Positions 43,534 through 52,502 of a DNA stretch of 64,000 bases are shown here, in pieces. Source of the DNA: Pseudorhizobium xiangyangii (GTDB lineage Bacteria; Pseudomonadota; Alphaproteobacteria; Rhizobiales; Rhizobiaceae); the NCBI RefSeq assembly GCF_020531965.1, contig NZ_JAJAWH010000001.1, positions 186,001 to 250,000 of the forward strand, read 5' to 3'. Position 1 is the stretch's first letter. The number at the start of each line of letters is the position of its first letter. The notes beneath the pieces are model-generated. The model was not told the DNA's origin. It did not search any database and saw only the letters and a program-made list of their open reading frames with translations. The translations under genes were made by a program, and so were the position numbers.

Positions 43534-46038
43534 ATGAGTAACGTTTACGACGACATTCCGTTCTTCGACGAGGAGCCGGAACCGCGCCGCACCAAGCCGT
43601 CCGCGCCTGCGCCAGCACCCGCCGCATCCCCTGCAGCCGGGGGGCTTGGCATTGCCGCGCGCGCCATGGCAGCCCGAGACCAGAACCGGCCTGCGCCCGA
43701 CTATCTCTCCGGCCTCAATCCCGAGCAGCGTGAGGCCGTCGAGACGCTGGACGGGCCTGTGCTGGTGCTTGCCGGCGCCGGCACCGGCAAGACACGCGTT
43801 CTGACCACGCGCATAGCTCACATTCTTGAGACCAACCGTGCCTTCCCGAGCCAGATCCTCGCGGTGACCTTCACCAACAAGGCGGCCCGCGAGATGAAGG
43901 AGCGTATCGGCGTTCTGGTCGGCGGCGCGGTCGAGGGCATGCCCTGGCTTGGCACCTTCCACTCGATCGGCGTGAAAATCCTCAGGCGGCATGCGGAACT
44001 TGCCGGGCTGCGCTCCGACTTCACCATTCTCGACACCGACGACGTGGTGCGGCTGATCAAGCAGCTGATCCAGGCCGAAGGTCTGGACGACAAGCGCTGG
44101 CCGGCAAAACAGTTCGCCGGCATGATCGACGGCTGGAAGAACAAGGGGCTGACGCCGAAGGACATTCCCGAGGGCGATGCCCGCGCCTTCGCAAACGGCA
44201 AGGGCCGCGAACTCTATGCTGCCTATCAGGCACGGTTGAGAACGCTCAACGCCTGCGATTTCGGCGATCTCCTTCTGCATCCGATCGCGCTCTTCCGCGC
44301 CAATCCGGACATCCTGAAGGACTATAACGAACGGTTCCGCTATATCCTTGTCGACGAGTATCAGGACACCAATACCGCCCAGTACATGTGGCTGAGGCTT
44401 TTGGCGCAGCGGCCGAAGGGCGTGGCACAGAACGTCTGCTGCGTCGGCGACGACGATCAGTCGATCTACGGCTGGCGCGGCGCGGAAGTGGACAACATCC
44501 TGCGCTTCGAGAAGGATTTCCTTGGCGCCAAGGTGATCAAGCTGGAGCGCAACTATCGCTCCACCGAGCATATTCTCGGCGCCGCCGGCCACCTGATCGC
44601 CCATAACGAAGGCCGGCTTGGCAAGACACTGTTCACCGACCGGGTCGATCCGGACGACGAGAAGGTGCAGGTGCACGCCGCCTGGGACAGTGAAGAGGAA
44701 GCCCGCGCCGTCGGCGAGGAGATCGAGCGGCTGCAGCGCGGCGATGCCGACGGCAAGAAGCATGCGCTGAACAACATGTCCATCCTCGTGCGCGCCTCCT
44801 TCCAGATGCGCGAGTTCGAAGACCGGTTCGTGACACTCGGCCTCAACTACCGCGTCATCGGCGGCCCGCGCTTCTACGAGCGGCTCGAGATCCGCGATGC
44901 GATGGCCTATTTCCGGCTTGTTTGCCAGCCGGCCGACGACCTCGCCTTCGAGCGCATCGTCAACACACCGAAGCGCGGCCTCGGCGACACGACGGTGCGC
45001 AACCTGCACGATTATGCGCGTGCCCGCGACATTCCTATGTTGTCCGCGGCAAGCGACATCATAGAGACGGACGAGCTGAAGCCAAAGGCACGCAAGGCGC
45101 TTTTCGACGTCATCCAATCGTTCAGGAACTGGCAGGAAAAGCTTGAAACGGTACCGCATATCGAGCTTGCCGAGCAGATCCTCGAAGAGTCGGGCTATAC
45201 CGACATGTGGAAGAACGACAAGTCGGCGGAAGCCCCGGGCCGGCTCGAAAACCTGAAGGAGCTGATCCGCTCCATGGAAGCGTTCGAGAGCATGCGCAGC
45301 TTCCTCGAGCACGTCTCGCTGGTCATGGATACCGAGCAGAACGAGAACCTCGACGCCGTCTCGATCATGACGCTGCATTCCGCCAAGGGGCTGGAATTCG
45401 ACACCGTGTTCTTGCCCGGCTGGGAAGAAGGCCTGTTTCCGCACCAGCGGTCGCTGGACGAAGGCGGCCGCTCGGGGCTGGAAGAGGAACGCCGCCTCGC
45501 CTATGTCGGTATCACCCGTGCCAAGCATCGCTGCCACATCTGGTTCGTTTCCAACCGCCGCATCCACGGCCTGTGGCAGTCGACCCTGCCGTCGCGCTTC
45601 CTCGACGAACTGCCGGCGAGCCATGTGGACGTTGCTTCGTCCGACACCAGCTATGGCGGCTATGGCGGGCGTGGCGGATACGGCCAGTCGCGCTTCGACA
45701 AGGCCGAGCCCTTCGCCAACAATTATTCGACCCCGGGCTGGAAGCGCGCGCAACAGAACCAGACCAGCGCCACGCGCGACAACTGGGGTACGCGCTCCGG
45801 CCATGCCGTCGAGCGCATTGGTTATGGCGAGAGCGGCCCACGCGGCCGCACGATCGACGGCGAACTGGTGGCAAAGTCAGTGGCGGCCACGCCGTCCAAA
45901 TTCTCCGCCGGCGACCGCGTCTTCCACATCAAGTTCGGCAACGGCAATGTGGCAAGCGTCGAGGGCAACAAGCTGACGATCGATTTCGACAAGGCCGGCC
46001 AGAAACGCGTGTTGGACGGGTTCGTGGAGAAGGTGTGA
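43534..46038 (+). CDS. uvrD: UvrD/PcrA-family DNA helicase
   Basis: 834 residues, longer than E. coli UvrD (720) because of a Pro/Ala-rich N-terminus and a C-terminal extension. Superfamily 1A helicase motifs are intact: Walker A AGAGTGKT at residues 80-87, VDEYQDTN (motif II), GDDDQSIYGWRGA (III), LERNYRS (IV), TLHSAKGLEFDTVFLPG (V) and RLAYVGITRAKHRC (VI). A Gly/Tyr/Ser-rich linker (YGGYGGRGGYGQSRFDK) leads to a PcrA-like Tudor-type end (DRVFHIKFGNGNVASVEG). It functions in nucleotide excision and mismatch repair and in clearing stalled RNA polymerase or RecA filaments. A GNAT gene is coupled to its 3' end. Confidence 0.95.
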   Translation: MSNVYDDIPFFDEEPEPRRTKPSAPAPAPAASPAAGGLGIAARAMAARDQNRPAPDYLSGLNPEQREAVETLDGPVLVLAGAGTGKTRVLTTRIAHILETNRAFPSQILAVTFTNKAAREMKERIGVLVGGAVEGMPWLGTFHSIGVKILRRHAELAGLRSDFTILDTDDVVRLIKQLIQAEGLDDKRWPAKQFAGMIDGWKNKGLTPKDIPEGDARAFANGKGRELYAAYQARLRTLNACDFGDLLLHPIALFRANPDILKDYNERFRYILVDEYQDTNTAQYMWLRLLAQRPKGVAQNVCCVGDDDQSIYGWRGAEVDNILRFEKDFLGAKVIKLERNYRSTEHILGAAGHLIAHNEGRLGKTLFTDRVDPDDEKVQVHAAWDSEEEARAVGEEIERLQRGDADGKKHALNNMSILVRASFQMREFEDRFVTLGLNYRVIGGPRFYERLEIRDAMAYFRLVCQPADDLAFERIVNTPKRGLGDTTVRNLHDYARARDIPMLSAASDIIETDELKPKARKALFDVIQSFRNWQEKLETVPHIELAEQILEESGYTDMWKNDKSAEAPGRLENLKELIRSMEAFESMRSFLEHVSLVMDTEQNENLDAVSIMTLHSAKGLEFDTVFLPGWEEGLFPHQRSLDEGGRSGLEEERRLAYVGITRAKHRCHIWFVSNRRIHGLWQSTLPSRFLDELPASHVDVASSDTSYGGYGGRGGYGQSRFDKAEPFANNYSTPGWKRAQQNQTSATRDNWGTRSGHAVERIGYGESGPRGRTIDGELVAKSVAATPSKFSAGDRVFHIKFGNGNVASVEGNKLTIDFDKAGQKRVLDGFVEKV

Positions 46039-46046
46039 GGTTGAGC

Positions 46047-46535
46047 GTGTCCAATCCATCCTGTGTGATCGCCCCTGCCCGCCGGCCCGAGGACATTGAC
46101 GCGATCGCCACGTTGTTTCGCGCCTACGCTGCCTCGCTTCCCATCGATCTCGGATACCAGGGTTTCGAGGCAGAACTGTCCAGCCTTCCTGGAAAGTATG
46201 CTCCTCCGGCCGGTGAGTTGCTGCTCGCTCGCGGTCACGACGGCCAAATTCATGGTTGCATCGCTTTCCGGGCGCTGGACGCGTCAGGCCGCTGCGAGAT
46301 GAAGCGGCTCTACGTGGCTGAAAGCGGCCGGGGCATGGGCATCGGCAGCGCGCTGGTGGATGCAGCGGTCGACCGGGCAAGGCAGAACGGCTACCGGACC
46401 ATGGTGCTCGACACACTTCCCAGCATGGAAAGCGCGATCCGCCTCTATCTCAGCCGCGACTTCGTACCGATCGACGCCTACTACGAAACACCTGTTGCCG
46501 GCACCATTTTCTTCGAAAAGCAGCTTGGCGACTGA
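46047..46535 (+). CDS. GNAT-family N-acetyltransferase
   Basis: 162 residues from GTG 46047; other in-frame starts are TTG 46041 and GTG 46035, the last overlapping the uvrD stop. The acetyl-CoA-binding motif A is RLYVAESGRGMGIGSALVDA, followed by GYRTMVLDTLPSMESAIRLY and YLSRDFVPIDAYYETPVAG, all regular for small GNAT enzymes of the PhnO/RimI-like sort. The acceptor is unknown. Its position nine bases after uvrD implies cotranscription, which may be incidental. Confidence 0.82.
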   Translation: MSNPSCVIAPARRPEDIDAIATLFRAYAASLPIDLGYQGFEAELSSLPGKYAPPAGELLLARGHDGQIHGCIAFRALDASGRCEMKRLYVAESGRGMGIGSALVDAAVDRARQNGYRTMVLDTLPSMESAIRLYLSRDFVPIDAYYETPVAGTIFFEKQLGD

Positions 46536-46653
46536 AGGTGGTACGCCAAGGGCTTTCACAGCCAGCGAGGCATCCGCTCCGCTTGGGTGGGCGGACACCA
46601 AACTGGCTGGCGGGGCAAGTTCAGAGTGAGGCCTAGGAGACCTCTGTCCACGC

Positions 46654-47007
46654 CTACACCTCGAGAAACCCCACCACCTCCGTCACCCTTCCGGCCTCAT
46701 CCAGCCGTGCCACGTCCATCCCGCGCGCGACGGTCTTCTTGTCCGGGGAGACGAGGTTCCAGGAGAAACGGGTGAACCGGCCGTGGCCGTCGGGCGTGCC
46801 GGAAAGTTCGAAGCGGTGGCCAGGGAAATGGCTGCGGGCGGCGGCGATCATGGCGGAAATGCCGTCAGGCCCCTCACCTTGCATCAGCGGATCGGCGTAG
46901 CGGGCATTGGCCGTCCAGCTCTCAGCAAGGGTGCGGACGCGGGCAGCGTCATCGGCTTCGTTCCAGAGAGCGAGATAAGCGTTCGCGATAGCGAGATTGT
47001 CGGTCAT
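46654..47007 (-). CDS. SnoaL-like/NTF2-fold polyketide-cyclase-type protein
   Basis: 117 residues from the ATG at 47007, preceded by AAAGGAATACG. ANAYLALWNEADDAARVRTL and ADPLMQGEGPDGISAMIAAA fit the SnoaL-like NTF2 fold, often a small hydrolase, isomerase or binding protein of unknown substrate. It diverges from the XRE/MmyB regulator gene, with a perfect inverted repeat in the 108-base space between, so it is probably the regulator target. Confidence 0.82.
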   Translation of the reverse strand: MTDNLAIANAYLALWNEADDAARVRTLAESWTANARYADPLMQGEGPDGISAMIAAARSHFPGHRFELSGTPDGHGRFTRFSWNLVSPDKKTVARGMDVARLDEAGRVTEVVGFLEV

Positions 47008-47065
47008 GGTCGTATTCCTTTCGTTGATCACGCACCAAGGCTGGCCGAGCCGCGAAGGCAGAACA

Positions 47066-47082
47066 ATTACCTCGCAGGTAAT
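47066..47082. promoter_or_regulatory. Perfect 7-3-7 operator candidate for the XRE/MmyB regulator
   Basis: ATTACCT-CGC-AGGTAAT is a perfect inverted repeat centred 42 bases upstream of the XRE gene and 67 bases upstream of the divergent SnoaL-like gene. A perfect 14-base dyad is unlikely by chance in a 108-base gap, and AT-rich ends in high-GC DNA fit a helix-turn-helix dimer site. Confidence 0.65.
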
Positions 47083-47115
47083 CGCATTCCGCTTTTCCTC
47101 TGCTAGGGTCTGTCC

Positions 47116-47952
47116 ATGACCCAGAGGAACACCGCAACCAGCACACCAACCACCAGGACCGCCGTCGGCCACGTTCTGCGCGAATGGCGGGCGAGACGCC
47201 GCATGAGCCAGCTCGACCTGGCGCTCGACGCGGAGATTTCGGCACGGCACCTGAGCTTCGTGGAAAGCGGACGCTCCTCGCCAAGCCGCGACCTACTGGC
47301 GAGACTGGCTGAGCGGCTTGCCATGCCGCTTCGCGCCCAGAACCGGCTGATGCTTTCGGCCGGTTACGCGCCAGCCCATGCGGAGACCGCGTTCGACGCG
47401 CCGGAAATGGGCGAGATCCGCGCGACGGTGTCGGCGATCCTCGACGGTCACATGCCCTTCCCGGCCATCGCCGTCGACAGCCGCTGGACTCTGATGCAGG
47501 CGAATGGGGCGGCGGCGGCGCTGTTCGAAGGGATAGACCCTGCCATGCTTGCGCCGCCGCTCAACGTGCTGCGGCTGAGCCTTCATCCGCAGGGCCTCGC
47601 ACCGCGGATCGTCAATCTGGCGGAATGGCGCCACCATGTTCTGGAACGGCTGAGGGTGCAGGTGGAAGCTTCGGACGATCCCTTCCTGTCCGAACTCCTT
47701 GGCGAGCTTGCCGCCTATCCGGCACCGGCTACGTCAACGGCGCATCCCCCGCATTCGCTGCTCGCCGTGCCGCTTGAACTGAAGATGCCGGGAAGCGACC
47801 GGGTGCTGCGGTTCATCTCGACGACAACCGTATTCAGCACCGCCACCAGCGTCACCCTCTCGGAACTGGCACTGGAGTGTTTCTATCCCGCCGACGCCGA
47901 GACGCGGATGGCACTGATGCAACCACAAGAAAACCGGAGGAGCGACCGATGA
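47116..47952 (+). CDS. XRE-family regulator with MmyB-like ligand domain
   Basis: 278 residues. The N-terminal helix-turn-helix is VGHVLREWRARRRMSQLDLA then LSFVESGRSSPSRDLLARLA. The rest is an MmyB-like PAS-type domain (PFPAIAVDSRWTLMQANGAA, PPLNVLRLSLHPQGLAPRIV), which binds fatty acids in characterised Streptomyces relatives. It probably regulates the divergent SnoaL-like gene and its own operon through the operator at 47066-47082. The stop overlaps the next start (ATGA at 47949-47952). Confidence 0.9.
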   Translation: MTQRNTATSTPTTRTAVGHVLREWRARRRMSQLDLALDAEISARHLSFVESGRSSPSRDLLARLAERLAMPLRAQNRLMLSAGYAPAHAETAFDAPEMGEIRATVSAILDGHMPFPAIAVDSRWTLMQANGAAAALFEGIDPAMLAPPLNVLRLSLHPQGLAPRIVNLAEWRHHVLERLRVQVEASDDPFLSELLGELAAYPAPATSTAHPPHSLLAVPLELKMPGSDRVLRFISTTTVFSTATSVTLSELALECFYPADAETRMALMQPQENRRSDR

Positions 47953-48266
47953 GCGTCACCTATCTGATCGAGTTCGACGTAAAGCCGGCCGAGCGGGAAC
48001 GCTTCCTGCAATTGCTGGGCGGCGTACTGGACGCCATGCGTCACGAAGCGATGTTTGTCGACGCGGCGCTACACGCTGATCCTGCAAACGACAACCGCTT
48101 CCTGCTGCACGAGACCTGGAAGAGCCATGAGGACGTGCTCACCGTGCAGCTCGCCCGACCCTATCGCGAGGCGTGGCACGCAGCTTTGCCGGACCTGCTG
48201 GCAGGCGAGCGGAAGATTTCCATGTGGCAGAAGCTGCGCGACGACCAGCAGGTCGCTTCCGCCTAG
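47949..48266 (+). CDS. Antibiotic biosynthesis monooxygenase (ABM/YgiN)-family protein
   Basis: 105 residues. A single dimeric alpha-beta barrel domain with MSVTYLIEFDVKPAERERFL, HEAMFVDAALHADPANDNRF and LLHETWKSHEDVLTVQLA, as in YgiN quinol monooxygenase and related ABM proteins. Such proteins act on quinols or aromatic substrates without cofactors, or have no known activity. It is translationally coupled to the XRE/MmyB regulator, and its stop overlaps the convergent HxlR gene by four bases. Confidence 0.85.
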   Translation: MSVTYLIEFDVKPAERERFLQLLGGVLDAMRHEAMFVDAALHADPANDNRFLLHETWKSHEDVLTVQLARPYREAWHAALPDLLAGERKISMWQKLRDDQQVASA

Positions 48267-48682
48267 CACCGCGTCTGGCGCGCCGAAAAGTCGGCGCGCG
48301 CCTTCTCGATCGTGGCGTGGTGCTTCTCCGCCCAGATCCAGACGCCGCAGAATGCGGCACCCAGGCTACGGCCAAGTTCTGTCAGCGCGTAATCGACATG
48401 CGGCGGGATGACCGGGTGGACGGTGCGGGAGACGAGACCGTCGCGCTCCATGTCGCGCAGCGTCTTCGTCAGCATCTTCTGGCTGATGCCGCCCACATGC
48501 CGGCCAACCTCGGTAAAGCGGAGCGTGCCGTGCTCCTCCAGCGTTTCGAGGATGAGCATAGTCCATTTGTCTGCCACCTGGCCGATAATGCCGCGCACCA
48601 GCTCCTCGATCATCGGATCGATTTCCTCCGGGATCTCGTGGCTTTCCTCGTGACTTTTTTCGCCCGCGATCGACTGGCTCAC
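48263..48682 (-). CDS. HxlR-family transcriptional regulator
   Basis: 139 residues from GTG 48682, chosen because AAGGAG lies about seven bases upstream. The winged helix shows DPMIEELVRGIIGQVADKWT then FTEVGRHVGGISQKMLTKTL and RTVHPVIPPHVDYALTELG, typical HxlR. The family often responds to aldehydes, quinones or other electrophiles and controls a divergent oxidoreductase. Here the divergent gene is an SDR 104 bases away. Compared with YodB no cysteine is apparent near residue 6; the visible cysteines are in FCGVW and at the C-terminus. Confidence 0.87.
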   Translation of the reverse strand: MSQSIAGEKSHEESHEIPEEIDPMIEELVRGIIGQVADKWTMLILETLEEHGTLRFTEVGRHVGGISQKMLTKTLRDMERDGLVSRTVHPVIPPHVDYALTELGRSLGAAFCGVWIWAEKHHATIEKARADFSARQTRC

Positions 48683-48704
48683 AGTCACTCTCCTTTGGGT
48701 ATGT

Positions 48705-48714
48705 ATAGAACTAT
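48705..48714. promoter_or_regulatory. Short dyad between HxlR and SDR genes
   Basis: ATAG-AA-CTAT within GTATAGAACTATC lies 23 bases upstream of the HxlR start and about 73 upstream of the SDR start. It is a small AT-rich palindrome in a place suited to an HxlR operator; short length keeps confidence low. Confidence 0.3.
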
Positions 48715-48786
48715 CAGGTGCCTTCTTCCGAAAGGAGAGCATCGGCAATATCTTGCCCTCACGCAACCCCCGAGAGGACAAGAACC

Positions 48787-49545
48787 ATGAAGACGACCGG
48801 CAACACCATTCTCATCACCGGCGGCAATTCGGGCATTGGCCGGGCGCTGGCCGAGGCTTTCCACCAGCTGGGAAACAAGGTCATCATCTCCGGCCGCCGG
48901 CAGGACACGCTGGACGAGGTGACGGCCGCCAATCCCGGCATGGCCGCGCTGCCCGTGGACATGGGCGACGCAGCGGGCATCAAGGCCTTCGCGGAACAGG
49001 TGCTGCGTGAGCATCCCGGCCTCAACGTGGTGCTTCACAGTGCCGGCATCATGAAACGTGAGGATCTGAGCCAGGCACCGGACTATCTGGCGACGGCGGA
49101 GGAGACGATCGCCACAAATCTGCTCGGCCTGATCCGGCTGACGGCGGCGCTCCTGCCCCATCTCGTCGGCCAGAAGGATGCAGCGCTCGTGACCGTCTCA
49201 TCCGGTCTTGCCTTCGTGCCGCTGGCGACAACGCCGACCTACTCCGCCACCAAGGCCGCCATCCACTCCTATTCGATGGGCATCCGCCATCAGCTGAATG
49301 ACACGCCCGTCCAGGTGATCGAGATCGCCCCGCCCTATGTCCGCACCGGACTGATGGGCGAGCGCCAGGCGAACGATCAGAACGCCATGCCGCTCGAGGA
49401 TTTCATCACGGAAGTCATGGCCATCCTCACGAACCAGCCGGAAGTCGAGGAAGTCATCGTCGAGCGCTGCAGGCCGCTGCGCCATGCGGCGGAGAACGGC
49501 AAGGTGCGCGACATGTTCGACATGCTCGTCTCGCTCAACCACTGA
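48787..49545 (+). CDS. Short-chain dehydrogenase/reductase (DltE-like)
   Basis: 252 residues from the ATG at 48787. Rossmann motif ITGGNSGIGRALAEAFHQLG at residues 9-28, NAG-equivalent HSAGIM, catalytic Ser in VTVSSGLAFVP, and YSATKAAIHSY with the Tyr-x-x-x-Lys pair. These are classical SDR features; the GGNSGIGRALA pattern and IEIAPPYVRTGLMG are seen in the DltE/YvrD-like oxidoreductases. Substrate unknown. It diverges from an HxlR regulator, which suggests induction by reactive carbonyl or redox stress. Confidence 0.9.
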   Translation: MKTTGNTILITGGNSGIGRALAEAFHQLGNKVIISGRRQDTLDEVTAANPGMAALPVDMGDAAGIKAFAEQVLREHPGLNVVLHSAGIMKREDLSQAPDYLATAEETIATNLLGLIRLTAALLPHLVGQKDAALVTVSSGLAFVPLATTPTYSATKAAIHSYSMGIRHQLNDTPVQVIEIAPPYVRTGLMGERQANDQNAMPLEDFITEVMAILTNQPEVEEVIVERCRPLRHAAENGKVRDMFDMLVSLNH

Positions 49546-49619
49546 TCCCACAGGGAGCGTTGCGTCTCCGCCCCTCGCGGGCTAGGTCTTAGCTCAACGA
49601 CACGAGGAGGCCGGCCCGC

Positions 49620-50765
49620 ATGTTCCTGACCAACCGGGATATCATCGAACTCACGGCGTGGCGGCAGAAGCTGCACGCCATGCCGGAAGTGTCCGGCGCG
49701 GAGGTGGAGACGGCAGCCGAAGTCACGGCCTTCCTTGGCACCATGGGACCGGACACGGTGATCGCCGGTCTCGGCGGAACCGGCGTGGCGGCAGTCTTCG
49801 AGGGGAAGGACGACGGGCCGACCGTGCTTTTCCGCTGCGAGCTCGACGCGCTGCCGATCGAGGAGATTTCAGACCTGCCGCACCGCTCCCGCCTTGCCGG
49901 CAAGGGGCACATGTGCGGTCATGACGGCCACATGGCGACGATGGCCGCACTGGCGCGGGGCCTCTCCAGGGAGCGGCCGAAGCGTGGTCGCGTCGTGCTT
50001 CTGTTCCAGCCGGCGGAGGAAACCGGTGCCGGAGCCGCCGCGGTGATTGCCGATCCGAAGTTTGCCGGAATCACGCCGGACTACGCGTTCTCGCTGCACA
50101 ACATGCCGGGCCTTCCCTTTGGCCATGTGTGGCTGAAGGACGGTATCGCCAACTGCGCCTCGCGCGGCCTGAAGATCGTTCTCACCGGCAAGACTGCGCA
50201 TGCCTCAGCGCCCGAAACCGGCACTTCGCCGATGCGGGCGATATCGAGCCTGATGCCGGCGCTGACGGCCCTGAGCGGCGGCAGCCTCGACGGCGGGGAT
50301 TTCGTGCTGGCCACCGTCACCCATGCGGTACTCGGCGAAGAGGCCTTCGGCATCGCGCCGGGGCATGGGGAGATCTGGGTGACGCTGCGGACCATGACGG
50401 ACGGGCAGATGCAGGCGCTGACGGATGATGCGGAAAAACTTGTGCGACAGGCGGCAGAGAATGACGGGCTCGACGTCGAGATGACCTATCACGACATCTT
50501 CGGCCATTGCGACAACAATCCCGACGCCGCGAAGATCCTGCGGGCGGCGCTGGAGGCGGAAAACGTATCGCACGAAGCGGGGGACACCTTCCGGGCCTCG
50601 GAGGATTTCGGCCGTTTCGGCGCGGTGTCGAAATCGGCGATGTTCTTCCTCGGCGCTGGCGAAAGCCATCCGGCCGTCCACAATCCGAACTACGACTTCC
50701 CGGACGATCTGATCCCGATCGGCGCCCGCATCTTCATGCGGACGGCGCGCGATCTTCTGGGCTAG
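49620..50765 (+). CDS. M20-family amidohydrolase (hippurate hydrolase/IAA-amino acid hydrolase type)
   Basis: 381 residues. The metal site is recognised from MCGHDGHMATMAALARGLS and LFQPAEETGAGAAAVIADP, with the usual H in YAFSLHNMPGLPFG and the final H in ESHPAVHNPNYDFPDD. The dimerisation domain lies at about 180-290. Members of this M20D group hydrolyse N-acyl amino acids, e.g. hippurate or indole-acetyl amino acids. The gene stands alone; GAGGAGG precedes the ATG. Its stop overlaps the convergent L,D-transpeptidase stop. Confidence 0.9.
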   Translation: MFLTNRDIIELTAWRQKLHAMPEVSGAEVETAAEVTAFLGTMGPDTVIAGLGGTGVAAVFEGKDDGPTVLFRCELDALPIEEISDLPHRSRLAGKGHMCGHDGHMATMAALARGLSRERPKRGRVVLLFQPAEETGAGAAAVIADPKFAGITPDYAFSLHNMPGLPFGHVWLKDGIANCASRGLKIVLTGKTAHASAPETGTSPMRAISSLMPALTALSGGSLDGGDFVLATVTHAVLGEEAFGIAPGHGEIWVTLRTMTDGQMQALTDDAEKLVRQAAENDGLDVEMTYHDIFGHCDNNPDAAKILRAALEAENVSHEAGDTFRASEDFGRFGAVSKSAMFFLGAGESHPAVHNPNYDFPDDLIPIGARIFMRTARDLLG

Positions 50766-52105
50766 CCGTTGTTACCCTTAAACAGATTGACCAGCAGGTT
50801 GTTGCCCCTGCCGGGACGGCGGCCGTCATATTCCGGCACGATGACCATGTGGGTAATCTCGCCGCGACGGTAGGCCGCCAGAAACTTGTCATAGTGCTTG
50901 AATGCGACGCAGCCGTGGGAATCCCCCGGTGCAGAGCGCAGCAGGTAGGTATGCGCCAGGAGACCGGTGCGGCCCTGAGGGTGCTTGCCATCGACGGATG
51001 TCAGACGGATCGCAGCGACACCATGAAAGGGCTTTTCGCGCATCGACAGCCTGTAGGTACCGGGGGGCGTCGGCCCCTTCATCTTCACATGGGTATATTT
51101 CGGGTTGTCGCGCATCTTGCCGATGCCCGAATGGGCTTCGAGCTTCGTTCCGTTCGGCATGTGCACGACGCCGTTGCTGATGTCGTAGATTGCAACCTTC
51201 TTGGTGCCCAGATCCGGCCACGGAACGGATTTGGCGGACGGCTTGACCGGGTTGTCGGGCCGCGCGTAGGCCAACACGGTGGGCGCAGGCTCTTCGGCTT
51301 CCTCGGCCGGAGCCGGCCGGCCGGGCTTTGCCGGCTTCGCAAGTCTTGCCACAGCCATCGCCTCGAGCGCCTTGGCGGCGGTCTCCGGGCGGGAAACGGG
51401 CAGAGGTCCTTCCGCCGGAAGCGTGTCGTCCATCAGGGCGGCAACCTCCGCAGTACGGCCGGCCTCTTCCGCCTCGATGGCGGCGGTTTCGACAGCACTT
51501 TCGTCGGAGAGCGCCTCGTCCATCGGCTGGACTGTGGGGATAGATGCCGTCGTGACCTGGATGTCAGCCCTATTCACACGTGGCGCAAGCGCCACCGTCT
51601 GGTTCATCGCCGCGTCCAGCATCTGCCTGACGACTGAAGCCTCGGGACGCGCCTCGGCAAGTGCCGCAAACTTCTCGTTCTCGGCAGCGGAGGCGAAAGC
51701 GGCACCGAGCGTGGTGGTCAGCACCTGCCGATCCGGACGCTGCGACACCACGGCAGCAAGACTTGCGCCCTCCAGACGGCCTGCCTTGGGAGCGGTCGGC
51801 TGCTGGTACAGACGGGAGAACTTGTTGATCCTGAGGGTCGGGTCTTCGGCTTCGGCCGGTTCTGCAGGCTCGGCCTCAGCGACCGGTCCCAGCGACAGCG
51901 CGAGATTGAATGACGGCCGCTCCGTCTTGAAGGACGGCGCCAGACTGCTGACGGTTGTGGTTGCCGCAAAGACCCAGATACCGCCGAGCGCGGCGGCGCC
52001 GAGGATCATTTTGCCCGCGAAGGCGAAACGGGAGTTCCGCTTGCGGCGCTGGGGCTTTTTTGGAGATGGAAAGACATTATCGAACGTGTCGATCTCTAGC
52101 GCCAT
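50762..52105 (-). CDS. L,D-transpeptidase (YkuD domain) with long N-terminal region
   Basis: 447 residues from the ATG at 52105. A cytoplasmic basic N-terminus (KKPQRRKRNSRFAF) precedes a single membrane helix (MILGAAALGGIWVFAATTTV), so it is a type II membrane protein. A 230-residue Ala/Glu/Pro-rich region follows. The C-terminal YkuD domain begins near KKVAIYDISNGVVHMPNGTK and has the catalytic motif PGDSHGCVAFKHYD with C399. It makes 3-3 peptidoglycan crosslinks or attaches proteins to peptidoglycan, important in polar-growing Rhizobiales. Ribosome site is weak. Confidence 0.9.
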   Translation of the reverse strand: MALEIDTFDNVFPSPKKPQRRKRNSRFAFAGKMILGAAALGGIWVFAATTTVSSLAPSFKTERPSFNLALSLGPVAEAEPAEPAEAEDPTLRINKFSRLYQQPTAPKAGRLEGASLAAVVSQRPDRQVLTTTLGAAFASAAENEKFAALAEARPEASVVRQMLDAAMNQTVALAPRVNRADIQVTTASIPTVQPMDEALSDESAVETAAIEAEEAGRTAEVAALMDDTLPAEGPLPVSRPETAAKALEAMAVARLAKPAKPGRPAPAEEAEEPAPTVLAYARPDNPVKPSAKSVPWPDLGTKKVAIYDISNGVVHMPNGTKLEAHSGIGKMRDNPKYTHVKMKGPTPPGTYRLSMREKPFHGVAAIRLTSVDGKHPQGRTGLLAHTYLLRSAPGDSHGCVAFKHYDKFLAAYRRGEITHMVIVPEYDGRRPGRGNNLLVNLFKGNNG

Positions 52106-52502
52106 GATACTCGTTACCCAGTCATTCTGCCAAAGCCGCACGTGCGACCATGTTCACATTCGTTGAACAGCAACCCTCAGGCCTCATGCCGCTCGGCGAC
52201 TGGATTAGAGAATGACGAAATATGGTAACCAATATCTTTACGCCTGCCCCGAAATGATAGGCGGCCATCTAGATGGCAATGCTGCCGGAAGTTTAGCGGA
52301 AATGCGGCGAGGAAGTGGCCTAATGCAAAAAGGTGGTTTCCCCGCACCACATGACGGTGTGAAGAGGTGACCTATGCCACGGACAAGGAGTGCACTTGTC
52401 TCGGGGCACCGACACATTATGGTGCCGCCGCATAGTTCTCACATCCCATCATTTCAGGGCCCTTCCTGCGGGCACTCACTTCATACGAAAAACCTTTTTT
52501 GA
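52106..52502. other. Intergenic region with a 14-base palindrome
   Basis: Nearly 400 bases between the L,D-transpeptidase and the unknown HTH-like gene. It holds the perfect palindrome at 52264-52277 and an ATATGGT-A-ACCAATAT near-dyad at about 52220. AT content rises here. No convincing short gene was found. Confidence 0.4.
52264..52277. repeat. Perfect 14-base palindrome
   Basis: GCCATCTAGATGGC is fully self-complementary. It lies about 165 bases upstream of the L,D-transpeptidase start and 230 upstream of the 298-residue unknown gene. It could be an operator or a chance palindrome. Confidence 0.5.

Noticed and set aside
43471..45804. Long open frame on the minus strand opposite uvrD (777 codons)
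   Set aside because: It mirrors the uvrD coding strand in high-GC DNA, has no domain sense, and UvrD motifs on the plus strand are complete.
45207..46034. Upstream extension of the GNAT frame into uvrD
   Set aside because: The extension is an Arg/Pro-rich shadow of uvrD; only the part from about 46035 reads as a GNAT protein.
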